From positions 83,047-147,046 of the forward strand of contig NZ_AZWQ01000021.1 of the NCBI RefSeq assembly GCF_000514815.1: a stretch of DNA of 64,000 nucleotides, given 5' to 3'. Made by a program: the position numbers and the translations under genes. Under the pieces are notes generated by a model, which saw only the letters and a list, made by a program, of their open reading frames with translations, made no database searches and had not been told where the DNA came from. Source of the DNA: Salinispora fenicalii (GTDB lineage: Bacteria; Actinomycetota; Actinomycetes; Mycobacteriales; Micromonosporaceae). Below, piece after piece: positions 30,943 to 41,053 of the stretch. Positions within the stretch are counted from its first letter, which is position 1; each line of letters opens with the position of its first letter.

Positions 30943-31426
30943 GGGACTTCCTCACGTCGGTTGTTCGACGGTGGCGGGGAGGGGTCGGGTAGCCGACAAG
31001 CGGGAGGGGGCAGAGGGTGGGTGTCGCAGAGTCAGGGGATGAGCGCGACGCGAGCCGCCCGACTTTGATCGATATATATAAGTAGAGGGTGTTGGGGGGC
31101 GGCTTTGATACATCAATCCGTCAAGATTTTGCGCCCAGGACGACCGTCTGCCGGTGTTGACCAGGGCTTCATCGCGTCAGCCGATCGGTGTGGGGCGTGT
31201 TCGGCGAGCTGGTTCGGATGGATGCCGACGTGGGGATCGAGCTGACCGGAGCACTGTCGAGGGTCGTGCCAGGTTCAGCGGCCGTACCCGGGTGAGATCG
31301 ACGATGCCCCCCGGCGTCGCGGAAGGCGCTGTCCGCGCTGCTTATCGGCGTGGCCCGGCGGTGCCGGTTGGGCGGGCATACGCAAGGATAGGTATGCCGT
31401 TCACCCCTTACCTGCGGGAGTCGTCT
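30943..31426. promoter_or_regulatory. Intergenic region between divergent SARP and MFS genes
   Basis: About 480 bases without a recognisable gene. A short AT-rich stretch around 31068-31090 (tgatcgatatatataag) stands out in the GC-rich background and could hold the promoter of the regulator gene. An open frame that begins at 31154 is an upstream extension of the transporter frame without protein-like content. No SARP-type repeats were found here. Confidence 0.4.
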
Positions 31427-32773
31427 GTGACTACCGACCTGACCGCGCCGACCCGGATCCGGTCGGATGTGGCGCCGATCCAACGGCGAACCCTGGGTCT
31501 GCTGTTCGGCACCCAGATCATTGGTGGCATCGGCGTCACCATCGGAGTCGCGGTCGGGGCGCTGCTCGCCGCCCGGATCGCCGGCACCGCGGTCGCCGGT
31601 CTGACCCAGAGCGCCGCCGTGGTGGGCGCCGCGCTGCTCGCCATCCCGATCACCCGGATCATGAACGGGCACGGGCGTCGTCCGGGGCTGGTCGTCGCCT
31701 ACCTGGTCGGCGCGGTCGGCGCGGTGCTGGTGGTGCTCGCCGCGGTCACCCGAGTCGTGCCGCTGCTCTTCCTCGGCAGTCTGCTGTTCGGGGGCGGCAC
31801 CGCCGCGAACCTCCAAGCCCGCTACGCCGCGGTGGACCTCGCCGAGCCGGCGCGTCGGGGCCGGCAGCTCGCCCTGATCGTCTGGGCCACCACCATCGGG
31901 GCGGTGGCCGCGCCGAACTTCGCGGCGCTCGCCGACACGGTCACCGGCGGGTGGGGGCTACCGCCACTGGCCGGCCCGTTCGCCTTCAGCGCCGTCGCCT
32001 TCGTGCTGGCCGCCGGCGTGCTCTTCGCGCTGCTGCGGCCCGACCCGCTGCTCACCGCGCGGCGACTTCCGGTGGCCGAACCCGTGACGCCCCCGAGTTC
32101 GGTGGCCGAACCCTTGACGCCCCCGAGCTCGGTGGCCGAGCCCGTGACGCCCCCGAGTCCGGTGGTCCGGCGCGGTGCGGGGATGCGGGCGGCCTGGCAG
32201 GTGGTACGCGACCGCCCGGCGGCCCGGCTCGGTGTCGCGGCGGTGGCGGTCGGGCACGCGGTGATGGTGGCGGTGATGTCGATGACCCCGGTGCGGCTCG
32301 GCGAGTCGCACGGCGACGCGGACGTCCTACGGGTGGTCGGGATCGTGCTGAGCCTGCACATCGCCGGCATGTACGCGCTGGCCCCGCTGGTGGGCTGGCT
32401 CGCCGACCGGCTCGGCCGGCGGGCGGTCATCCTGGGCGGGGTCGGGCTGCTGCTCGCCGCGTGCGCCGTCGCCGGCACCGCCGCCCACCACACGCCGCAG
32501 CTCACGGTGGGTCTGGTCCTGCTCGGGCTGGGCTGGTCCGGCACGATGGTGGGCGGCTCCACGCTGCTGTCGGAGTCGGTGCCGGCGGCGGTGCGGCCCA
32601 GTGTGCAGGGCTTCTCCGACCTGACCATGGGGCTGGCCGGGGCCAGCGCCGCCGCGGTCAGCGGGTTCGTCATGCGGGCGGCCGGCTATCCGGTGCTCAC
32701 CCTGCTGGCGGCGATCGTGGTGGTGCCATTGGTGGCGTTAGCGTTACGTCGGGGGCCCACCGAGGGCGCCTGA
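31427..32773 (+). CDS. MFS transporter, 12-span type
   Basis: A major facilitator protein of about 448 residues with twelve hydrophobic segments in two blocks of six. The first block opens with RRTLGLLFGTQIIGGIGVTIGVAVGALL; the second follows a long central loop and includes VGWLADRLGRRAVILGG, the conserved loop motif. The loop carries three 30-bp in-frame repeats (VAEPVTPPSS type). GTG at 31427 with gggag six bases upstream is preferred; the ATG at 31394, with aagga upstream, is possible. Substrate unknown. It is the nearest transporter to the clavam genes, divergent from the SARP gene, but it also lies next to the core DUF3046-recA block, so a role in clavam export is only a possibility. 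Confidence 0.83.
   Translation: MTTDLTAPTRIRSDVAPIQRRTLGLLFGTQIIGGIGVTIGVAVGALLAARIAGTAVAGLTQSAAVVGAALLAIPITRIMNGHGRRPGLVVAYLVGAVGAVLVVLAAVTRVVPLLFLGSLLFGGGTAANLQARYAAVDLAEPARRGRQLALIVWATTIGAVAAPNFAALADTVTGGWGLPPLAGPFAFSAVAFVLAAGVLFALLRPDPLLTARRLPVAEPVTPPSSVAEPLTPPSSVAEPVTPPSPVVRRGAGMRAAWQVVRDRPAARLGVAAVAVGHAVMVAVMSMTPVRLGESHGDADVLRVVGIVLSLHIAGMYALAPLVGWLADRLGRRAVILGGVGLLLAACAVAGTAAHHTPQLTVGLVLLGLGWSGTMVGGSTLLSESVPAAVRPSVQGFSDLTMGLAGASAAAVSGFVMRAAGYPVLTLLAAIVVVPLVALALRRGPTEGA
32071..32160 (+). repeat. Three tandem 30-bp repeats in the MFS central loop
   Basis: Units at 32071, 32101 and 32131 differ by a few bases and encode a ten-residue SVAEPVTPPS-type sequence three times in the cytoplasmic loop between membrane blocks. 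Likely slippage-prone spacer without catalytic role. Confidence 0.93.
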
Positions 32774-32788
32774 CCGGGAGGATGACAC

Positions 32789-32989
32789 GTGCGGCTGACC
32801 GACTTCTGGGCGCGGCTGGAGGAGGCGTTCGGGCCGGGCTACGCGGCCAGCATCGCCAGCGACCAGGTCCTGGCGCCCCTCGGCGAGCGGACGATTGAGC
32901 AGGCGCTCGCGGCGGGGGAGGAGACCCACGTCGTGTGGCGTGCGGTGGTCGCCGCGTACCCGGACCGGGTGCCCGCGCGGCTCCGCTGA
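32789..32989 (+). CDS. DUF3046 protein
   Basis: A 66-residue protein that matches the DUF3046 pattern (MRLTDFWARLEEAFGPGYAASIASDQVL, then the ERTIEQALAAG helix and WRAVVAAYP). The family is restricted to actinobacteria and is nearly always encoded directly upstream of recA, as it is here. The function is not known. The GTG at 32789 follows a ggagga site and starts 15 bases after the MFS gene. Confidence 0.9.
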   Translation: MRLTDFWARLEEAFGPGYAASIASDQVLAPLGERTIEQALAAGEETHVVWRAVVAAYPDRVPARLR

Positions 32990-33026
32990 GTAGGCATTTC
33001 GTTACGTTCGCGGGTCGCGCCCCTGC

Positions 33027-33042
33027 TCGTACACCTGTTCGG
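33027..33042 (+). promoter_or_regulatory. SOS box (LexA operator) of recA
   Basis: tcgtacacctgttcgg matches the actinobacterial LexA site TCGAAC-N4-GTTCGA at 10 of 12 fixed positions. A possible -10 box (tattgt, 33044-33049) follows directly, so LexA bound here would block the recA promoter. The recA start lies about 130 bases further on. Confidence 0.75.
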
Positions 33043-33170
33043 CTATTGTCCACAGCGAGGCGCTTATCCACAGCTCGCGGCATGGTCGCTGGTGTTCTGT
33101 CGGACCATGCGCCTAGCGTGTCCGCGTGACGCGAAGCTCAGCGAAGTCGGCGAAGGCAGGGGTGGCGACG

Positions 33171-34217
33171 ATGGCGGCAGTGCCTGATCGGGAGAGGGCA
33201 CTCGACCTTGCTCTCGCTCAGATCGATAAACAGTTCGGCAAAGGTTCGGTGATGCGACTGGGGGAGCGCCCGGTCGTGCAGACTGCGGTGGTTCCGACCG
33301 GGTCCATCGCGTTGGATGTGGCCCTCGGCGTGGGCGGCCTGCCCCGGGGGCGGGTCATTGAGGTCTACGGCCCGGAGAGCAGCGGTAAGACGACGGTGGC
33401 ACTGCACGCGGTGGCCAACGCCCAGCGCTCCGGCGGCATCGCCGCCTTCGTTGACGCCGAGCACGCCCTCGACCCGGAATACGCCCGGGCCCTCGGCGTC
33501 GACACCGACGCCCTGCTGGTCTCCCAGCCGGACACCGGCGAGCAGGCCCTGGAGATCGCGGACATGCTGGTCCGCTCCGGTGCGCTCGACATCATCGTCA
33601 TCGACTCGGTGGCCGCGCTGGTGCCGCGCGCCGAGATCGAGGGTGAGATGGGTGACAGCCACGTGGGTCTCCAGGCCCGGCTGATGAGCCAGGCCCTGCG
33701 CAAGATGACCGGTGTGCTCAGTCACACCGGCACGACCGCGGTCTTCATCAACCAGCTCCGCGAGAAGATCGGTGTCATGTTCGGCAGCCCCGAGACCACC
33801 ACCGGTGGGCGGGCGCTGAAGTTCTACGCCTCGGTCCGGCTCGATGTGCGCCGCATCGAGAGCCTCAAGGACGGCACCGACGTGGTCGGTAACCGCACCC
33901 GGGTCAAGGTCGTGAAGAACAAGGTGGCCGCGCCGTTCAAGCAGGCCGAGTTCGACATCATGTACGGCAAGGGAATCTCCCGCGAGGGGTCGCTGATCGA
34001 CGTGGGTGTCGAGCAGGCGATCATCCGGAAGTCCGGCGCGTGGTACACCTACGAGGGTGATCAGCTCGGCCAGGGCAAGGAGAAGGCCCGCGAGTTCCTT
34101 CGGGAGAACCCGGACGTGGCGGCCGAGATCGAGAAGAAGATCCTGGAGAAGCTTGGCGTCGGTGCCGGTGCGGGTGACGCCGCTGGCGGTCCGGAGCTGC
34201 CGCCGGTCGACTTCTGA
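33171..34217 (+). CDS. recA: Recombinase RecA
   Basis: A 348-residue RecA with Walker A GPESSGKT, the MAW and L1/L2 DNA-binding regions ([39 protein letters not shown]) and the conserved EKIL-rich tail. It binds single-stranded DNA, pairs homologous strands and triggers LexA self-cleavage. The ATG at 33171 gives the length and N-terminus ([19 protein letters not shown]) usual for this family of organisms; the GTG at 33126 would add 15 residues of no known homology. Preceded by a LexA site, so it is SOS-regulated, and followed after ten bases by recX, its modulator. No intein or other interruption is present. Confidence 0.97.
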   Translation: MAAVPDRERALDLALAQIDKQFGKGSVMRLGERPVVQTAVVPTGSIALDVALGVGGLPRGRVIEVYGPESSGKTTVALHAVANAQRSGGIAAFVDAEHALDPEYARALGVDTDALLVSQPDTGEQALEIADMLVRSGALDIIVIDSVAALVPRAEIEGEMGDSHVGLQARLMSQALRKMTGVLSHTGTTAVFINQLREKIGVMFGSPETTTGGRALKFYASVRLDVRRIESLKDGTDVVGNRTRVKVVKNKVAAPFKQAEFDIMYGKGISREGSLIDVGVEQAIIRKSGAWYTYEGDQLGQGKEKAREFLRENPDVAAEIEKKILEKLGVGAGAGDAAGGPELPPVDF

Positions 34218-34227
34218 GTAAGGACCG

Positions 34228-34890
34228 GTGACGTCACGACGAGCCCGTACGGGGCGGGGGTGGGACGCCAGCCCACCGCGCACGGGTGATGCCACCGCGG
34301 CGGCAGCCCCTCGCCGTGGTCGACGTAACGCTGACGCCGCGACCAGCTCGGCCTCGCCCACGGACGAGGCCGAGCTGGCGCGGGAGGTCTGCCTGCGGCA
34401 GCTCGCCGTGCGTCCGCGTACCCGGGCCGAGCTGGCCCGAGCGCTGTCGCGGCGGGGCATCTCGGCGGAGGTCGCCATGGCGGTCCTCGACCGCTACGAC
34501 GAGGTCGGCATGATCGATGACGCGGCTTTCGCGCGGGCCTGGGTCTCCAGCCGGCACGCTGGCCGTGGCCTCGCCCGCCGTGCCCTCGCCACCGAGCTGC
34601 GTCAGCGTGGCGTCGATGGTGATGTGGCGAAGGCTGCGCTCGGCGAGCTGGATGACGAGACGGAGGCGGAGACGGCCCGTGCCTTGGCGGAGCGGAAGCT
34701 GCGCGGCACCCGGGGCGAGCCGGCTGCGGTGTTTCGGCGGTTGGTCGGCATGCTGGCCCGCAAGGGCTACTCGCCAGGGGTGGCGATTCGGGCGGTGAAG
34801 GAGGCCCTCGCGGCGCAGAGCGCCGAGGCGGCCGAGTTCGCGGAGCAGATCGAAGCTGAGGCGCTCAGTGACACCGAGGTCGATCCTTGA
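34228..34890 (+). CDS. recX: RecA regulator RecX
   Basis: The 220-residue product has the three-helix repeats of RecX: VCLRQLAVRPRTRAELARAL near 55-75, VLDRYDEVGMIDDAAFARAWVSSR at 87-110, and ALATELRQRGVDG, then a third repeat with RRLVGMLARKGYSPGVA. It binds RecA filaments and limits their activity. A disordered Ala/Arg-rich N-terminal extension of about 45 residues is usual in actinomycetes. GTG at 34228 with agga nearby; placed ten bases after recA, so cotranscription and joint SOS control are expected. Confidence 0.93.
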   Translation: MTSRRARTGRGWDASPPRTGDATAAAAPRRGRRNADAATSSASPTDEAELAREVCLRQLAVRPRTRAELARALSRRGISAEVAMAVLDRYDEVGMIDDAAFARAWVSSRHAGRGLARRALATELRQRGVDGDVAKAALGELDDETEAETARALAERKLRGTRGEPAAVFRRLVGMLARKGYSPGVAIRAVKEALAAQSAEAAEFAEQIEAEALSDTEVDP

Positions 34891-35380
34891 TTGAGAAGCC
34901 TACGTAGCTGCGTGGTATCCGCCATGCCAGCCAAGGCGAATTAAGTCCCATTTGTTCGCTTTGGCCTGATCATTGATCAGCGTTGCGTAATGCTGTAAAT
35001 CCTCTCCGTTCGGATGTATTGATCATCGTTTCCTTGACCGGACCGGCTCCGGGGACCTAGCCTCGCCATAAGGCTCACATTGCCCGACCAGCGCAGGCAA
35101 AGCGCACAACATAGATCGCGTAACAGAACCGCATCACTTTGGCCGATTCGTTGGCCCTGTGTCAGCTCCGGACCCGGCCGGTCCGGAGCCGACGCGACAA
35201 CTGCAGCTCCCGTCGGCAGTGCCGCCGCGGCACCGTCGACGGGAGGGCTCCCCTTTCGGCCAGCCGCTCCGGTCGGGCGTCCAGAGCCGCGGGAGCGCGC
35301 CCACCGCACGTTGCCGGCGGCGCGACGGTCAAGGGGAGGCGCGCGATGGCGAGGCGGCAGGGGTCGACAGGAAGTTCACC
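34891..35380 (+). promoter_or_regulatory. Promoter and long leader of the ribonuclease Y gene
   Basis: 490 bases without a convincing gene. A promoter-like pair, TTGACC at 35034-35039 and TAGCCT at 35058-35063 with an 18-base spacer, would give a leader of more than 300 bases. The first 150 bases are AT-richer than average and contain the small palindrome tgatcattgatca near 34970-34982. A frame from 35139 that overlaps the next start as ATGA is open but looks like noise by composition. Confidence 0.45.
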
Positions 35381-37147
35381 ATGAACGGGCTCGACACGGT
35401 CCTCCTCGTGGCCGTTCTGCTACTTACCGTCGTGGTGGTCGGCGCGGTGCTGGTGGGCGTCCGGGCCGTACGCGGAATCACCGGCACCTCGCGGCCCGAG
35501 GACCCGGCCTTCATCGCGGAGAAAGACCGCCAAGAGCAGTCCCTCGCCGCGCTACGGTCGGCCGCCGACGAGGCCAACAGCACCATCGACGCGGCGAAGT
35601 CCGCTGCCGCCGCCGCCCGCACCGAAGCCGCCGCCGCCCGCGCCGAAGCCAAGGCCGCCCGCGCCGAAGCCCGGCGGGTGCTCGACGGCGCCCGCGCCGA
35701 AGCCGACACCATCCTGGAACGGGTGCACAAGCAGGCCGAGGCCGAAGCCGAACAGCTACGGACCGCCGCCCGGCGCAGCGGAGAACGGGAAGCCACCGTC
35801 CTCGCCGCGACCACTCGGGAACAGGCGGCCGAGGTGGAGCGGCGAGCCGCCCGGATGGACGACCGGGAGCGGCTGCACACCGAGGAGGTCGAGCGGCTCG
35901 CCGAGCGGGACCGGCAGCTCAGTGCCGCCAACGCCGCCCTGGAGGCCCGGGAGTCGGCGCTCGCCGAGCGGGACCGGGAGCTGGAGCAGGCCGAGCAGCA
36001 GCGACGCCGCGAGCTGGAGCGGGTCGCGGGGCTCACCGCGGAGGCGGCCCGCGGCGAGCTGGTCGAGGCGATCGAGGCGCAGGCCAAGCGGGAGGCCGCG
36101 CTGCTCGTACGGGACATCGAGGCCGAGGCGCGCAGCACGGGCGAGGAACGCGCCCGGCACATCGTGGTTGACGCCATCCAGCGGGTGGCCAGTGAGCAGA
36201 CCGCGGAGAGCGTGGTCAGCGTGCTGCACCTGCCCGGCGACGAGATGAAGGGTCGGATCATCGGTCGGGAGGGGCGCAACATCCGCACCTTCGAATCGGT
36301 CACCGGAGTCAACCTGATCATCGACGACACTCCGGAGGCGGTGCTGCTCTCCTGCTTCGACCCGGTGCGTCGGGAGGTCGGCCGGCTCACCCTGGAGAAG
36401 CTTGTCCTGGACGGGCGCATCCATCCGCACCGGATCGAGGAGGTGTATGACCTGGCCCGGCAGGAGGTGGAGCAGCTCTGCCAGCGCGCCGCCGAGGATG
36501 CCTTGGTCGAGGTCGGCATCACCGAGATCCACCCCGAGCTGGTCGGCCTGCTGGGCCGGCTGCGCTACCGCACCTCGTACGGGCAGAACGTGCTCAAGCA
36601 CCTCGTCGAGAGCGCCCACATCGCCGGGATCATGGCTGCTGAGCTGCGGTTGGACGTGCCGACGATCAAGCGGTGCGCGTTCCTGCACGACATCGGCAAG
36701 GCGCTCACCCACGAGGTCGAGGGCAGCCACGCCATCGTCGGCGCCGACGTCGCCCGCAAGTACGGCGAGAGCGAGGACGTCGTGCACGCCATCGAGGCGC
36801 ACCACAACGAGGTGCCGCCGCAGACCGTCGAGGCGGTGCTCACCCAGGCCTCGGATGCCTGCTCCGGGGGTCGACCGGGGGCCCGCCGGGAGAGCCTGGA
36901 GGCGTACGTGCGGCGGCTGGAGCGGATCGAGGAGATCGCGGGGGGCAAGCTCGGCGTGGAACGGGTCTTCGCGATGCAGGCGGGCCGGGAGGTCCGGGTG
37001 ATGGTCCGGCCGGACGACGTGGACGACATCAGCGCCTCCGTGCTGGCCCGGGATGTGGCCAAGCAGATCGAGGAGGAGCTGACCTATCCGGGGCAGATCC
37101 GGGTCACCGTGGTCCGCGAGTCCCGGGTCACCGAGATCGCCCGCTGA
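35381..37147 (+). CDS. rny: Ribonuclease Y
   Basis: A 588-residue endonuclease that starts mRNA decay at the membrane. Order of domains: N-terminal membrane anchor (LLVAVLLLTVVVVGAVLVGV, residues 7-26), a long Ala/Glu/Arg-rich coiled coil to about 265, a KH RNA-binding domain (GRIIGREGRNIRTFESVTGV near 285-305), and an HD domain with the metal-binding pair H-D in CAFLHDIGKALTHEV and a further HH in AIEAHHNEVPP. The ATG at 35381 has aggaag six bases upstream; the longer reading frame from 35159 has no conserved content. It is a standard gene after recX in Micromonosporaceae. Confidence 0.95.
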   Translation: MNGLDTVLLVAVLLLTVVVVGAVLVGVRAVRGITGTSRPEDPAFIAEKDRQEQSLAALRSAADEANSTIDAAKSAAAAARTEAAAARAEAKAARAEARRVLDGARAEADTILERVHKQAEAEAEQLRTAARRSGEREATVLAATTREQAAEVERRAARMDDRERLHTEEVERLAERDRQLSAANAALEARESALAERDRELEQAEQQRRRELERVAGLTAEAARGELVEAIEAQAKREAALLVRDIEAEARSTGEERARHIVVDAIQRVASEQTAESVVSVLHLPGDEMKGRIIGREGRNIRTFESVTGVNLIIDDTPEAVLLSCFDPVRREVGRLTLEKLVLDGRIHPHRIEEVYDLARQEVEQLCQRAAEDALVEVGITEIHPELVGLLGRLRYRTSYGQNVLKHLVESAHIAGIMAAELRLDVPTIKRCAFLHDIGKALTHEVEGSHAIVGADVARKYGESEDVVHAIEAHHNEVPPQTVEAVLTQASDACSGGRPGARRESLEAYVRRLERIEEIAGGKLGVERVFAMQAGREVRVMVRPDDVDDISASVLARDVAKQIEEELTYPGQIRVTVVRESRVTEIAR

Positions 37148-37233
37148 GCCGTCGATAGGCCCGCCGCGTCGGTGCTCATCCGTTCACCGTGTTGCGTGCA
37201 CGCCTGCTCAACGGGAGCGTGTGCGCAGCTGTC

Positions 37234-37266
37234 AACGGTCGGCCCGGGAAACCCGGGCCGACCGTT
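37234..37266. terminator. Bidirectional terminator between rny and gluD
   Basis: A perfect 15-bp stem (aacggtcggcccggg with cccgggccgaccgtt) and a 3-base aaa loop stand between convergent genes. It is very stable; the a-rich left and t-rich right edges are short. Confidence 0.85.
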
Positions 37267-37277
37267 GCATGAGTCGG

Positions 37278-38246
37278 TCAGGTACCGCCAGCGCCCTCGG
37301 CTTGCGAGGTGAGGGCGGCCGGCGGCAACTGCGGGGCTGGCGTGTTGGCGGTGCGCCGGCCGCGGGAGAGCCGGTTCTGGACGGCCTGGGCCAGCTTCGA
37401 CAGCGAGTAGTTCACGGCGATGAACAGCACGGCGAGCACGGTGTAGACCTGGATGGGGTTGTCCAACACGCCGATGATCTGCTTGCCGATGTTGAGCGTC
37501 TCCTCATAGCTGATGATGAAGCCGAGCGAGGTGTCCTTCAGGACCACTACGAGCTGGCTGATCAGCGCGGGGAGCATGATCCGGAATGCCTGCGGCAGCA
37601 GGATCATCCGGGTGGTCTGCAGCGGGGCGAGCCCGATCGCGGCGGCGGCCTCGGCCTGCCCGCCGGCGAGGCCCTGCATGCCGGAGCGGAGGATCTCGGC
37701 GATCACCACGGAGTTGTAGATGGTGAGGCCGATGACCAGGTACCAGAGATTGTCGAAGGTGATGCCGAACTCGGGGAACCCACGCGCCACGAAGAAGATC
37801 GTGATGACGACGGGGAGACCTCGGAAGACCTCGACGCAGAAGCGGGTGACGATCGACAGCGTGCGGTTCAGCCCGCGGAGCAGGTAGGCCAGGGGAGCGG
37901 CGAACCCGGCGTAGCGGCGCTGGGCCAGGCCCTTGAGCTGGATCCGCAGCACCGCCAGCAGGGTGCCGACCACCAGCGAGGTGACGATGGCCAGCGCCGC
38001 CGCGATGAGGGTGTTCTTGATGCCGACGCCGAGTCGTTCCCAGACCAGGGCGAAGTTCTCGTTGCCGGGGTCGATCAACGGACCCCACAGCTCCATCGAG
38101 AGCTGGCCGGTCTCATCCAGCGGCCGGTAGATCAGGAAGTACGCGCCGACCAGCAGCCCAATGAGGGCGGCGACACTGCTGAACAGGGTGATCCGGCGCT
38201 GCCGGGGCCCGGGGACGTCGTAGAGGACGCTGCTCTGCTGGGTCAT
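37278..38246 (-). CDS. gluD: Glutamate/polar amino acid ABC transporter permease GluD
   Basis: A 322-residue membrane permease (HisM/GlnP type). After an N-terminal span near residues 22-40, the transport core holds about five spans and the EAA loop (AEAAAAIGLAPLQTTRMILLPQAFRIMLPA), the contact for the ATPase. It begins with an ATG overlapping the gluC stop. The C-terminus is a disordered Ala/Pro tail. With gluA, gluB and gluC it forms the uptake system known from Corynebacterium glutamicum; glutamate is the expected substrate but other polar amino acids are possible. Confidence 0.9.
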   Translation of the reverse strand: MTQQSSVLYDVPGPRQRRITLFSSVAALIGLLVGAYFLIYRPLDETGQLSMELWGPLIDPGNENFALVWERLGVGIKNTLIAAALAIVTSLVVGTLLAVLRIQLKGLAQRRYAGFAAPLAYLLRGLNRTLSIVTRFCVEVFRGLPVVITIFFVARGFPEFGITFDNLWYLVIGLTIYNSVVIAEILRSGMQGLAGGQAEAAAAIGLAPLQTTRMILLPQAFRIMLPALISQLVVVLKDTSLGFIISYEETLNIGKQIIGVLDNPIQVYTVLAVLFIAVNYSLSKLAQAVQNRLSRGRRTANTPAPQLPPAALTSQAEGAGGT

Positions 38247-38950
38247 CGGGCCACCGCCTGCCGCTGTTCGATTCGGTCGAGGAGCATGCCCAGGGGCACG
38301 GTCATGATCAGGTAGCCGATCGAGATGCCGATGGCGACGGGGATGAAGGGCTCGCCTCCGGCCGATGTCAGTTGGTCCGCGGTTGCGGACAGGTCGCCCA
38401 CGACACCGAAGAAGCCGATCAGCGCCGAGTTCTTGATCATCGCGATGATCACGGACCCGAGTGGAACCACCGACGCCGCCCACGACTGCGGCAGCACCAC
38501 GTACCGCAGGTTCTGGGTGAAGGTCAGCCCGAGCGACCGAGCCGCCTCCGCCTGGCCGGCGGGTACCGCGTTCACGCCGGAGCGCAGCGCCTCGCAGACG
38601 AACGCCGCGGTGTAGAGCGTCAGGGCGATCAGCCCGAAGCGGAAGTACGGCAGGTCGGTGCCGAGCCGGCTGAACACGATGTCGAGCCCGGGGATGCGGA
38701 GGAAGTCCGCGTTGGAGCCGAGCGCGGGGAGGCCGAAGGCGGCGAAGAACATGACGATGGTCAGCGGCAGGTTACGGAAGATGTTGACATACGCGGTACC
38801 GACCGCTCGCAGGGGCGGTACCGGGGAGATCCGTAGCACCGCCACGACGGAGCCCAGAATCAGGGCTCCGATCGCGGCGAGGAAACAGATCTGGAGGGTG
38901 AGCCAGAATCCACTCGCGAAGACGTCGAACTTGTCGATGAGCACACTCAC
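38243..38950 (-). CDS. gluC: Glutamate/polar amino acid ABC transporter permease GluC
   Basis: A 235-residue permease with five predicted spans and the EAA motif (AGQAEAARSLGLTFTQNLRYVVLPQS). RNLPLTIVMFFAAFGLPALG is the typical membrane segment of the polar amino acid family. It pairs with gluD, whose start it overlaps by four bases, to form the channel in the membrane; the solute-binding lipoprotein gene lies 42 bases upstream. Confidence 0.92.
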   Translation of the reverse strand: MSVLIDKFDVFASGFWLTLQICFLAAIGALILGSVVAVLRISPVPPLRAVGTAYVNIFRNLPLTIVMFFAAFGLPALGSNADFLRIPGLDIVFSRLGTDLPYFRFGLIALTLYTAAFVCEALRSGVNAVPAGQAEAARSLGLTFTQNLRYVVLPQSWAASVVPLGSVIIAMIKNSALIGFFGVVGDLSATADQLTSAGGEPFIPVAIGISIGYLIMTVPLGMLLDRIEQRQAVAR

Positions 38951-38992
38951 GGTCGGTCTCTCTCCCCACCCTCCAGATCAGCCCGGGTCAGC

Positions 38993-39874
38993 TCAGTAGC
39001 GGTCGATGGTCGGCGGCGTGCCGAGCTCGGCACCGAACGTGCCGGCGGTGTCGTCCCAGGCCTGCTGCCAGCTGCCGTCGGCGAACGCCGCTTCCAGCAC
39101 GTCGTTGACGAAGTCGCGGAACTCGGTGTCGTCCTTCTGCACCCCGATGCCGTAGGGCTCCTTGGTGAAGTTCTCGCCGGCCAGCTTGAAGGATTCCTCG
39201 TCCTTGGCGATGTAGCCGAGCAGGATCACGTTGTCCGTGGTGACCGCGTCGACCTGGCCGCCCTGGAGCGCGTCGCGGCACTTGTCGTACGTGTCGAAGA
39301 GGACTAGCTGGGAGCCGACGTCCTTGACGTACTGCTTGATCTCCTCGGCCGGAGTCGATCCGGTTACCGAGCAGACCTTCTTGGTGCCGTCGGAGAACGA
39401 GTCCGGCCCGGTGATCGAGGTGTCGTCCTTCTTCACCATGATGTTCTGGCCGGCCTCGTAGTACGGCCCGGCGAAGGCGATGCGCTCCTTGCGCTTGGGG
39501 TTGATCGTGTAGGTCGCGGCGACAAGGTCGACGGTCTCGTTGACGATCACGTCCTCACGAACCTTCGAGGGGGCCTCGACCCACTCGATCTTGTCCTCGG
39601 GGATACCCAGCTCCGAGGCGATGATCTTCGCGATCTCGACGTCGAAGCCTTCCGGCTGGCCGGACAGGCCCTTGAGGCCGAAGCCCGGCTGGTCGAACTT
39701 GGTGCCGATGGTGATCGCCTGGGCCTCGTTCAGGCGCTCCATGGTGCTGCCGGCGGCGAAGGACTTGTCGCTGCCGCCGCTGCCGGTCTCCTCGCCAGCG
39801 TCGTCACCACATGCGGTCAGGCCGAGTGCCAGTGCGGCGACCGCGGTGAGCACCGCCGCGCGCTTGGTACGCAT
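38993..39874 (-). CDS. gluB: Solute-binding lipoprotein of the glutamate-type ABC transporter
   Basis: A 293-residue lipoprotein: signal peptide with lipobox LTAC (Cys 22) so it is anchored on the outer face of the membrane; then the family 3 solute-binding fold with GTKFDQPGFG, GFDVEIAKIIASELGI and AATYTINPKRKERIAFAGPYY. It captures an acidic or polar amino acid and delivers it to GluC-GluD. The ATG at 39874 is chosen for the aaggag site just before it. The longer in-frame start at 39919 adds no signal-like sequence. Confidence 0.94.
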   Translation of the reverse strand: MRTKRAAVLTAVAALALGLTACGDDAGEETGSGGSDKSFAAGSTMERLNEAQAITIGTKFDQPGFGLKGLSGQPEGFDVEIAKIIASELGIPEDKIEWVEAPSKVREDVIVNETVDLVAATYTINPKRKERIAFAGPYYEAGQNIMVKKDDTSITGPDSFSDGTKKVCSVTGSTPAEEIKQYVKDVGSQLVLFDTYDKCRDALQGGQVDAVTTDNVILLGYIAKDEESFKLAGENFTKEPYGIGVQKDDTEFRDFVNDVLEAAFADGSWQQAWDDTAGTFGAELGTPPTIDRY

Positions 39875-39928
39875 ATCTGTCTCCTTTTCGACGGGGCGGG
39901 CCGGGGGCGGCACGCCCACAACGGACGC

Positions 39929-40699
<771 letters not shown>

Positions 40700-41053
40700 G
40701 GGTGGGAGGCCGATTGACCTCCGGTTGGCAAACTCTAGGCGGGGAGATGTGGCGTGGGGTGGCTCAGATGGTCACGGAGCAGTAACACCATTCCGCGATG
40801 AGCTGGGGAGGCGGCTTTCTGGCCGCTCGGTGGGCCTCACGGGGTCGGGTTTACTCCGTGTCGTACGGCGGAGGGCCGCCCTATACCCGATAAAGTGTCA
40901 TCTTCCCGCTGGTTACCGCACCATCACTCGAGGGAATTTTGCCCGGAATGGTCACAGACCGGTAACTTGCCCCCGGCTGGGGCTAAATGCCCCCCACCAT
41001 CGTCAGTAAGGCCCGATCCGGGGCCGGTGAGACGATCGCAGCGAGGAGGCGGC
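40700..41053. promoter_or_regulatory. Divergent promoter region of gluABCD and the gene at 41054
   Basis: About 350 bases without a gene. A TANNNT-type box for the leftward gluA lies close to the gene. Further right are several AT-rich short runs (around 40885-40945) that may belong to the rightward promoter. No operator was recognised. Confidence 0.35.

Noticed and set aside
31154-31426. Upstream extension of the MFS frame as a real N-terminus
   Set aside because: No hydrophobic or conserved content, and better starts with ribosome sites exist at 31394 and 31427.
35139-35384. 81-codon frame ending in ATGA overlap with rny
   Set aside because: TTG start without ribosome site, Arg/Ser-rich noise-like product; the overlap may be chance.
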